Part shown: positions 1 through 5,728 of the stretch, one piece after another
Numbering within the stretch: position 1 is the first letter of the stretch
Layout: every line of letters starts with the position of its first letter
NCBI GenBank assembly: GCA_964614415.1
Contig: CAZTLE010000182.1
Location: 1 to 8,028 of the forward strand
Reading direction: 5' to 3'
Source of the DNA: CAZTLE01 sp964614415
GTDB lineage: Bacteria > Bacteroidota > Bacteroidia > Flavobacteriales > Flavobacteriaceae
DNA: 8,028 nt
Position numbers and translations under genes: made by a program
Notes under the pieces: generated by a model
Seen by the model: the letters and a program-made list of their open reading frames with translations, nothing else
Database searches by the model: none
What the model was told of the DNA's origin: nothing

Positions 1-11
1 CCTCAAATCGT

Positions 12-45
12 TTATTTGCTTATTTGCCTGCCTGTGGCAGGCAGG
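12..45. repeat. GC-rich intergenic hairpin with a tandem 8-mer
   Basis: An 8-bp inverted repeat can pair in two registers: CCTGCCTG (27-34) with CAGGCAGG (38-45), or TGCCTGCC (25-32) with GGCAGGCA (36-43), each leaving a 3-nt loop. Just before it, TTATTTGC occurs twice in tandem (12-19 and 20-27). The hairpin lies about 90 bp beyond the stop codon of the minus-strand DUF4197 gene. No T-run follows the stem on either strand, so a classical intrinsic terminator is not supported. From memory, such CCTGCC/GGCAGG hairpins recur between genes in Flavobacteriaceae; this is recall, not a search. Confidence 0.6.
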
Positions 46-57
46 TTCCAAATTCCA

Positions 58-76
58 CCCCTCGGCAAGCTTGGGG
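58..76. repeat. Small inverted repeat CCCC...GGGG with internal HindIII-like palindrome
   Basis: CCCC (58-61) can pair with GGGG (73-76) across an 11-nt loop, and the 8-bp palindrome CAAGCTTG (66-73) overlaps the right arm. It lies between the GC-rich hairpin and the 7-bp array and is probably part of the same intergenic repeat mosaic. The stem is only 4 bp, so structure formation is doubtful. Confidence 0.35.
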
Positions 77-81
77 TCCTA

Positions 82-137
82 CGTCTAATCTCATTACTCA
101 AATCTCACTACTCACTACTAACATCTAACCTCTAATC
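82..137. repeat. Degenerate 7-bp tandem repeat array, eight units
   Basis: Read on the plus strand, the sequence divides into eight consecutive 7-bp units: CGTCTAA, TCTCATT, ACTCAAA, TCTCACT, ACTCACT, ACTAACA, TCTAACC, TCTAATC. Seven of the eight fit [TA]CT[CA]A followed by two variable bases; the first unit is divergent. On the minus strand this reads as GA/T-rich units of the TTAGA/TGAGA type. The last unit (131-137) contains the TAG stop codon (132-134) of the DUF4197 gene, so the array begins inside the end of that gene. Period-7 arrays of this kind are, from recall, common between genes in Flavobacteriaceae. No function can be assigned from this sequence. Confidence 0.7.
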
Positions 138-839
138 CTGCAACGCAAACACCTGGCGTAGTAACTGTGTGGTTCGGGCGGAGATATTGTTTCGGATCTT
201 TTTCTCCTCAATGGCGATCATGGTATAAACTCCATCAAGCGCTTCATTGGTTACATAATCGGTGAGATCCGGATTCACTTTGTTTACCAGGGGAATTGAA
301 TTGTATTGAGTGATGATATTCTCCCAGATCTGATCGGCACCAACCTTGGCAAACGAATTCTGGATCACCGGATTGAATTTGTTGTACAAGGCCTGACTTG
401 TTTTTCCTTCGAGGTAGGACGTAGCGGCATTATCGGCACCTACCAGGATGTTCTTGGCATCTGTGAAGGTTATTCCTTTTACGGCATCCACAAAAATTGG
501 AGTAGCCTCCTTAACGGCATCTTCTGCTGCGCGATTCAGTATTTTCAACCCTTCATCTGCCAGGCTGCTCAGTCCTATGTCCCTAAGCGTACGATCTACT
601 TTCTGAAGCTCCTGGGGGAGCAAGATCTTCACTAACTCATTCTTGTAGAAGCCATCTTTTTGGGTGAGCTTACTCACCTGATTGTTAATTCCAAAATCCA
701 GGGCCTGGCGCAGACCATTGGCTATCATCGTGGGATCTGTAGTGCCACCTCCAGGCAAGGTGCTTACCACCTGTTGTAATTCGGCACAGGAAAACAGGAC
801 GAAGGACATGAAAAAGATTGAGAGCTTCTTGAAATACAT
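132..839 (-). CDS. DUF4197 domain-containing lipoprotein
   Basis: This encodes a predicted 235-residue secreted lipoprotein of the DUF4197 family, whose biochemical function is unknown. Residues 1-17 form a signal peptide (two lysines followed by a hydrophobic stretch) ending in the lipobox LFSC, with C18 as the lipidated residue. The residues after the cysteine (AELQQ) lack an obvious acidic surface-export signal, so a periplasm-facing location is more likely. The family pattern runs the whole length: LRQAL near the start, KDGFYKN, the IFVDAVK and DAKNIL segments, then NPDLTDYV, EALDG and EEKKIR before the C-terminal ARTTQLLRQVF. The ATG at 839 is preferred because the signal peptide starts there; an in-frame TTG at 869 would add ten residues and is less likely. 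No ribosome binding site is evident. The gene is transcribed away from icmF. A weak -7 candidate is AATTTTTG (minus strand, 907-900). The 3' end overlaps a 7-bp repeat array. Confidence 0.93.
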   Translation of the reverse strand: MYFKKLSIFFMSFVLFSCAELQQVVSTLPGGGTTDPTMIANGLRQALDFGINNQVSKLTQKDGFYKNELVKILLPQELQKVDRTLRDIGLSSLADEGLKILNRAAEDAVKEATPIFVDAVKGITFTDAKNILVGADNAATSYLEGKTSQALYNKFNPVIQNSFAKVGADQIWENIITQYNSIPLVNKVNPDLTDYVTNEALDGVYTMIAIEEKKIRNNISARTTQLLRQVFALQD

Positions 840-920
840 AATGAGAATTTTAGTTCTTAAAGATAACAAAGCGGAGGCAATGAGAACGGCTCAGCATCAC
901 AAAAATTAGAGGAATGACAC

Positions 921-948
921 CTGTTGTATGGCGAATTTCGACCAACAG
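921..948. promoter_or_regulatory. Possible operator: inverted repeat in the divergent intergenic region
   Basis: CTGTTG (921-926) and CAACAG (943-948) are perfect inverted 6-bp arms separated by 16 bp. Between them lies the near-palindrome CGAATTTCG (932-940). It sits between the divergent DUF4197 and icmF genes, upstream of the icmF -7 element, where a regulator could act. Six-base arms can arise by chance, so this is only a candidate. Confidence 0.25.
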
Positions 949-991
949 CAGCAAACCAATGTTAAAGCACCGGATTTTGAGCCGTTTTTCG

Positions 992-999
992 TAAATTTG
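992..999 (+). promoter_or_regulatory. Putative icmF promoter, -7 element
   Basis: TAAATTTG matches the Bacteroidota housekeeping -7 consensus TAnnTTTG at every fixed position. It predicts a transcript start near 1006 and an untranslated leader of about 18 nt before the icmF ATG at 1024. No good TTG -33 element lies at the usual 17-23 bp spacing; the nearest TTTTG (975-979) is only 12 bp away. A short palindrome, AGCGCT (1001-1006), lies at the predicted start site. The call rests on the -7 element and its position alone. Confidence 0.5.
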
Positions 1000-1023
1000 C
1001 AGCGCTAAAACAAGCTAAATTTT

Positions 1024-4000
1024 ATGCAGCAATCAGCGCCTTATACGCCAAAAAACAAAGTACGAATCGTTACCGCAGCATCGCTGTTTGACGGACATGA
1101 TGCCGCAATCAATATTATGCGGCGTATCATTCAGTCTACCGGGGTTGAGGTGATTCACCTGGGCCACGACCGCAGTGTGGAAGAGGTTGTTAATACGGCC
1201 ATCCAGGAAGATGCGAATGCGATTGCTATGACTTCATATCAGGGTGGTCACAACGAGTACTTCAAATATATGTACGATCTGCTGCAGGAAAAAGGAGCCG
1301 GCCATATCAAGATTTTTGGTGGTGGAGGTGGAGTGATCCTGCCTTCGGAAATTGAGGATCTCATGAACTACGGAATTACCCGGATTTACTCGCCGGATGA
1401 CGGCCGCGAAATGGGGTTACAGGGGATGATCAATGATCTGGTGGAACAATCGGATTTTCCGGTGGGAGATCAGCTCAACGGAGAGATAGATCGTCTTCAG
1501 GACAGGCATCCCGGTGATGTAGCGCGTATGATCTCAGCTGCCGAGAACTTTCCGGAAGTCGCTTCCGAAGTGTTAGAGCAAATCCATAAAAACAACAAAA
1601 CCATAACGACTCCGGTACTGGGAATCACAGGTACGGGTGGTTCCGGTGAATCGTCATTGGTAGACGAACTGGTACGTCGTTTTCTGGTTGATTTCCCGGA
1701 CAAGACCATTGGACTCATCTCGGTGGATCCGTCCAAACGAAAGACTGGTGGGGCACTGCTTGGAGATCGTATCCGGATGAATGCCATCAACTCGCCCCGC
1801 GTGTACATGCGTAGCCTGGCAACACGCCAAAGTAATCTCGCTTTATCGAAACATGTTTCCGAAGCTATTGAAGTATTGAAAGCAGCCGGCTACGATCTTA
1901 TCGTCCTGGAAACGTCCGGTATCGGACAAAGCGACACGGAAATACTGGACCACAGCGATGTGTCCCTGTATGTAATGACCCCCGAATTCGGTGCTGCTAC
2001 ACAGTTGGAAAAGATAGACATGCTGGATTTTGCCGATTTGGTAGCCATCAACAAATTTGACAAGCGCGGAGCACAAGACGCCCTTCGGGATGTGAAGAAG
2101 CAATACGTTCGTAACCATCAGCTTTGGGATACACCCCAGGAAGAACTTCCTGTATTCGGTACTATTGCCAGTCAGTTCAACGATCCCGGTATGAATACCC
2201 TCTACAAGAAGGTGATGGATACTCTGGTTGAAAAGGCAGGAGCCGATCTGAAAAGCAGTTATGCGATTACGGATGAGATGTCCGAAAAGATATTTGTCAT
2301 CCCACCGGCCCGAACGCGCTATCTTTCCGAAATTGCCGAGAACAATAGAGCTTATGATGCCAAAGCCGATACTCAGGTGGCGGTCGCACAAAAACTATAC
2401 GGAATTCACACCACCCTCGAATCGGTTCTCGATGGAACCGTAGGGCTAGGCCAACACGGATTGGACGAGGCCGATATTGAGAACCTTCGCAATGACGAGA
2501 ATGGGGAATTTGCCGATTTACTGAAGAAGGAATTCGATCGGGTTAAAATGAATCTGGATCCGTTCCACTGGGAGACGATCCTGGGATGGAAGGACAAAGT
2601 GGCTCGCTACAAGGCGCCTGTCTATTCCTTCAAGGTTCGGGATAAGGAGATCAAGATCGATACCCATACCGAATCCTTATCACACACCCAAATACCCAAA
2701 GTGTCATTACCCCGCTATGAGGCCTGGGGAGATATACTTCGCTGGACGCTCCAGGAGAATGTTCCGGGAGAATTTCCCTATACGTCCGGATTGTATCCGT
2801 TTAAGCGAACCGGTGAGGATCCTACCCGGATGTTTGCGGGAGAAGGCGGCCCCGAGCGCACCAATAGACGTTTCCATTATGTGAGTCTGGGCATGCCTGC
2901 GAAGCGGCTTTCTACTGCCTTCGATAGTGTGACGCTCTACGGAAACGACCCGGATTATCGACCTGATATTTATGGAAAGATTGGTAATGCCGGTGTCTCC
3001 ATTTGTTGTTTGGATGATGCTAAGAAACTATATTCAGGATTCGATCTTAGTGATCCGATGACCTCGGTGAGTATGACGATCAATGGTCCGGCACCCATGC
3101 TGTTGGGATTCTTTATGAATGCTGCGATCGATCAGAATTGCGAAAAATACATCAAGGAGAACGGACTTGAGAAAAAGGTAGAGGCGAAGATTGAGAAGAT
3201 ATATGCTGACAAAGGAACAGAACGACCTCAATATCTGGGAGAACTGCCTGAAGGAAATGACGGACTTGGCCTTATGTTGCTGGGTGTGACAGGCGACCAG
3301 GTGCTTCCGGCTGAAGTATATGACAAAATCAAAGCTGAAACACTAACCCAGGTTCGTGGTACGGTACAGGCTGATATTTTGAAAGAGGATCAGGCGCAGA
3401 ATACCTGTATTTTTTCTACGGAATTTGCCCTACGACTCATGGGAGATGTTCAGCAATATTTCATTCAGCAGCAGGTTCGAAACTTTTATTCCGTTTCTAT
3501 TTCGGGATATCATATTGCTGAAGCCGGTGCCAATCCTATCACTCAGTTGGCCTTCACACTGGCCAATGGATTCACCTATGTGGAGTACTACCTGTCGCGG
3601 GATATGGACATCAATAAATTTGGTCCAAACCTGTCCTTTTTCTTCAGCAATGGTATTGATCCCGAATATTCTGTTATTGGTCGTGTAGCACGACGTATCT
3701 GGGCCAAGGCGTTGAAAGATAAATACGGTGCCAATCCAAGGGCGCAAATGCTGAAGTATCACATTCAGACTTCAGGAAGATCGCTACACGCTCAGGAGAT
3801 CGATTTCAACGATATCCGAACCACACTTCAGGCGTTGTATGCAATCTATGACAACTGTAACTCCTTGCATACCAATGCCTACGACGAGGCTATTACAACA
3901 CCAACCGAGGAAAGCGTGCGCAGGGCAATGGCCATTCAGCTGATCATCAATAAGGAACTGGGACTGGCCAAGAACGAAAACCCGATCCAGGGATCGTTTA

Positions 4001-4455
4001 TTATCGAAGAACTAACCGATCTCGTTGAGGAGGCCGTACTGGCAGAGTTCGATCGCCTTACCGAACGAGGAGGGGTATTGGGAGCCATGGAAACCATGTA
4101 CCAGCGCAGCAAGATCCAGGAGGAAAGTCTGTATTATGAAACCCTGAAACACACAGGGGAGTTCCCGATCATAGGAGTGAATACTTTCTTGAGTAGTAAA
4201 GGTTCACCCACCATACTTCCTGCCGAGGTAATACGCGCCACCGAAGAAGAGAAAGAAGCACAGATTCAAACGCTTGAAAGTCTTCACACTACTCAAAAGG
4301 ACGTGGCTGAAGCAGCCATAGATAAGGTGAAGCATGCCGCTATCCAAAACGAGAATATGTTTGAGCAACTCATGGAAGCTACCAAGGTATGCTCGCTGGG
4401 GCAAATTACATCGGCTCTGTTTGAGGTAGGAGGACAGTACCGCCGGAATATGTAG
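1024..4455 (+). CDS. icmF: Fused isobutyryl-CoA mutase (B12 domain, G-protein chaperone, mutase barrel)
   Basis: IcmF is a cytoplasmic adenosylcobalamin enzyme that interconverts isobutyryl-CoA and n-butyryl-CoA, and carries its own G-protein chaperone for cofactor loading and editing. At 1143 residues it is full length. The N-terminal B12 domain (about 12-150) shows D23-G-H25, with H25 the expected cobalt ligand, then S71 and the glycine run 99-103. The GTPase domain (about 195-415) shows a P-loop at 203-210, the SVDPSKRKTGG segment (233-243), ETSGIGQSD (296-304) and NKFD (343-346). The mutase domain (about 555 to the end) has F604 in RMFAG and Q792 in AQNTC, where methylmalonyl-CoA mutase has Tyr and Arg, which favours isobutyryl-CoA; H830 is the active-site His of SGYH. 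Oddity: P-loop position 209 is Glu (GAA, 1648-1650) instead of the near-universal Lys. Automatic pipelines may label it a methylmalonyl-CoA mutase family protein. No Shine-Dalgarno sequence precedes the ATG. Pivalyl/isovaleryl-CoA activity is possible but cannot be judged here. Confidence 0.95.
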   Translation: MQQSAPYTPKNKVRIVTAASLFDGHDAAINIMRRIIQSTGVEVIHLGHDRSVEEVVNTAIQEDANAIAMTSYQGGHNEYFKYMYDLLQEKGAGHIKIFGGGGGVILPSEIEDLMNYGITRIYSPDDGREMGLQGMINDLVEQSDFPVGDQLNGEIDRLQDRHPGDVARMISAAENFPEVASEVLEQIHKNNKTITTPVLGITGTGGSGESSLVDELVRRFLVDFPDKTIGLISVDPSKRKTGGALLGDRIRMNAINSPRVYMRSLATRQSNLALSKHVSEAIEVLKAAGYDLIVLETSGIGQSDTEILDHSDVSLYVMTPEFGAATQLEKIDMLDFADLVAINKFDKRGAQDALRDVKKQYVRNHQLWDTPQEELPVFGTIASQFNDPGMNTLYKKVMDTLVEKAGADLKSSYAITDEMSEKIFVIPPARTRYLSEIAENNRAYDAKADTQVAVAQKLYGIHTTLESVLDGTVGLGQHGLDEADIENLRNDENGEFADLLKKEFDRVKMNLDPFHWETILGWKDKVARYKAPVYSFKVRDKEIKIDTHTESLSHTQIPKVSLPRYEAWGDILRWTLQENVPGEFPYTSGLYPFKRTGEDPTRMFAGEGGPERTNRRFHYVSLGMPAKRLSTAFDSVTLYGNDPDYRPDIYGKIGNAGVSICCLDDAKKLYSGFDLSDPMTSVSMTINGPAPMLLGFFMNAAIDQNCEKYIKENGLEKKVEAKIEKIYADKGTERPQYLGELPEGNDGLGLMLLGVTGDQVLPAEVYDKIKAETLTQVRGTVQADILKEDQAQNTCIFSTEFALRLMGDVQQYFIQQQVRNFYSVSISGYHIAEAGANPITQLAFTLANGFTYVEYYLSRDMDINKFGPNLSFFFSNGIDPEYSVIGRVARRIWAKALKDKYGANPRAQMLKYHIQTSGRSLHAQEIDFNDIRTTLQALYAIYDNCNSLHTNAYDEAITTPTEESVRRAMAIQLIINKELGLAKNENPIQGSFIIEELTDLVEEAVLAEFDRLTERGGVLGAMETMYQRSKIQEESLYYETLKHTGEFPIIGVNTFLSSKGSPTILPAEVIRATEEEKEAQIQTLESLHTTQKDVAEAAIDKVKHAAIQNENMFEQLMEATKVCSLGQITSALFEVGGQYRRNM

Positions 4456-4488
4456 CCGGACCCTGAGTTTCTTCCGAAAAGAATTCAA

Positions 4489-4496
4489 TATATTTA
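4489..4496 (+). promoter_or_regulatory. Weak candidate promoter upstream of the membrane regulator
   Basis: TATATTTA matches the Bacteroidota -7 consensus TAnnTTTG at all but the last fixed base. It lies 18 bp before the ATG at 4515, in the 59-bp gap after icmF. No TTG is present at the expected -33 spacing. The gap shows no convincing terminator (only a 4-bp CGGA/TCCG stem at 4457-4476), so read-through from icmF is equally possible. Confidence 0.28.
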
Positions 4497-4514
4497 AGAG
4501 TTCATTGCACAGCG

Positions 4515-5633
4515 ATGCTCTTATCTATTGAATATACGGTCACCGCCATTGTCTGCCTCATCTCGGCAGTAGTTATCCAGCGTATTTATGTCAAGGAACG
4601 GTCTAAAGGAACCGGTACAAAGGCCATTGAAGGAATCAAATGGTTCGGGTTGGCCATTTTTGCCTGGGGCATCGGTTCCCTGGTCAATTATGTGCTGGTA
4701 TCCGGATTTCAGTGGAGCCCTACCCATAAGTTCATAATCTACTGGGGAGTGTTCATTTCCCTGGCGAATTCGATGTTCATCGTATTATCACTTCCTTCGA
4801 TCGAACATCAGGACAGCCGGGGCATTTTGGTGCGCCTGGTCGAACGCTTCACAACCCGGGAATTTATAGGACTGTATTCCGGCGTGTTGGGAATGATCGC
4901 CTTCGTGTTTATTGCCAGTTCCTGGAACAATGAAAGCATAAGCAACAACTTTATTTGGTTGATCGACATCCCAATTTCCATTGTGGTGGCGCTTTCACTG
5001 CTATATGAGCTCAATCGAGCCTTTAAAGTGAGGAACATGCGGTTTATGTACTTGCCTACGTTCACCCTGTTCCTGCTCATACTCGTTGCTGTTTCTCATC
5101 GTATTATTCCGCAGGACCGGGTCATTCAGTATATAGATCAGGAGTTCTGGGCTGTTGCGGGAAGCATCACGGCCATATCGTTTAAATTCCTGTTCATCTT
5201 ATTGTTCTCCATATTGCTGTACAGTTGGAAGTTCCTGTCTGAAAAAGAACAACAGCAAACTCTGGCAGAATCGCTTTCCGATGAGAATGCGAAACTGAAG
5301 CACCGACTGGAACAGACCGAACTGGCCAATGAAAGCCATTTGGATACCATCAAATCGCTGAAGAATGAACTGGATTCGTTGCGGAAGATCAATGAAGTGG
5401 TCCTTTCTGACCGTCAAAAGGAAGTCCTGGGCAATCTCGCTTATTTTGGTTCGGATAAGTCGTACAATGAGATCGCGGAAGCCATGCACATTAGTCCCGA
5501 CGGCTTTCAAACCCACATTCATCAGATAAAGAAGATTCTCAACGTAAGTGGTTCCGGTGGAAAAGAACAGCTTATCGCCTATGCCCGGCAGGAAGGGCTT
5601 CTCAAATACGCTACACTCAAAGAGGATGGTTAA
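4515..5633 (+). CDS. Seven-TM membrane protein with coiled coil and C-terminal LuxR-type HTH
   Basis: This 372-residue protein looks like a membrane-tethered one-component transcription regulator. Seven hydrophobic segments are visible at about residues 7-26, 43-63, 73-93, 117-136, 146-166, 177-196 and 211-238. A charged, heptad-like stretch (about 240-295, rich in E, K, L and Q) suggests a dimerising coiled coil. Residues 297-365 resemble a LuxR/GerE helix-turn-helix: LSDRQKEVL (297-305), NEIAEAMHIS (318-327), QTHIHQIKKIL (332-342), then a C-terminal helix. The match is imperfect: the usual TV before the recognition-helix His is GF here. An odd number of membrane spans with the DNA-binding part in the cytoplasm implies an external N-terminus. 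No receiver, kinase or known ligand-binding domain is recognisable, so the signal is unknown. It follows icmF by 59 bp on the same strand and precedes the symporter, so it may regulate either. The ATG is the first in frame and starts just before the first TM segment; no Shine-Dalgarno sequence is seen. Confidence 0.85.
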   Translation: MLLSIEYTVTAIVCLISAVVIQRIYVKERSKGTGTKAIEGIKWFGLAIFAWGIGSLVNYVLVSGFQWSPTHKFIIYWGVFISLANSMFIVLSLPSIEHQDSRGILVRLVERFTTREFIGLYSGVLGMIAFVFIASSWNNESISNNFIWLIDIPISIVVALSLLYELNRAFKVRNMRFMYLPTFTLFLLILVAVSHRIIPQDRVIQYIDQEFWAVAGSITAISFKFLFILLFSILLYSWKFLSEKEQQQTLAESLSDENAKLKHRLEQTELANESHLDTIKSLKNELDSLRKINEVVLSDRQKEVLGNLAYFGSDKSYNEIAEAMHISPDGFQTHIHQIKKILNVSGSGGKEQLIAYARQEGLLKYATLKEDG

Positions 5634-5638
5634 CCAAT

Positions 5639-5684
5639 GGTTACGTATTCCTCCTGGTTAAATTTCAACAGTACGTAACCTTTT
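5639..5684 (+). terminator. 9-bp inverted repeat followed by TTTT: terminator or operator
   Basis: GGTTACGTA (5639-5647) is perfectly complementary to TACGTAACC (5672-5680), with one further T-G wobble pair inside, across a loop of about 24 nt, and is followed directly by TTTT (5681-5684). It starts six bases after the regulator's stop codon. The T-run is short and the loop long, so termination would be weak. The same stretch holds TGGTTA at 5627-5632, 5638-5643 and 5655-5660, and the palindrome TGGTTAACCA (5627-5636), so it could instead be a protein-binding region upstream of the symporter. Confidence 0.45.
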
Positions 5685-5710
5685 GCCACACTTCGATTTA
5701 GGCCAATTTG
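5681..5710 (+). promoter_or_regulatory. Weak candidate promoter for the symporter gene
   Basis: TTTTG (5681-5685) could serve as the -33 element, and CCAATTTG (5703-5710), which keeps the TTTG end of TAnnTTTG but misses the TA, as the -7 element, spaced 17 bp apart. The predicted start would lie near 5717, 12 bp before the ATG at 5729. If correct, the in-frame TTG at 5708 cannot be the start codon. The -33 element overlaps the TTTT after the inverted repeat. Confidence 0.28.
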
Positions 5711-5728
5711 CGGCCAAATTCGAAAGTT

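Noticed and set aside
25..45. GC-rich hairpin as an intrinsic terminator of the DUF4197 gene
   Set aside because: No T-run follows the stem on the minus strand (the next bases are AAATAAG), so it does not meet the usual form.
306..635. Open frame on the plus strand opposite the DUF4197 gene
   Set aside because: It lies wholly antisense to a well-recognised family protein, has no recognisable domain and no promoter, so it is a shadow frame.
840..869. TTG start at 869 extending the DUF4197 protein by ten residues
   Set aside because: The ATG at 839 begins a compact lipoprotein signal peptide; the extension would add a long polar leader before it.
1090..1107. B12 motif reads DGHDAA, with Ala where the classical DxHxxG motif has Gly
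   Set aside because: As I recall, fused IcmF proteins normally have Ala or Ser-type residues here; the cobalt-ligand His is present, so this is not an anomaly.
1843..2391. 182-codon open frame antisense to icmF
   Set aside because: Long but fully inside icmF on the other strand, and its composition (rich in His, Ile, Gly and Cys with no domain) fits a shadow of a conserved coding sequence.
5708..5728. Upstream TTG start extending the symporter by seven residues
   Set aside because: The added residues are polar and not family-like, the TTG lies in the likely -7 region, and an ATG is available at 5729.
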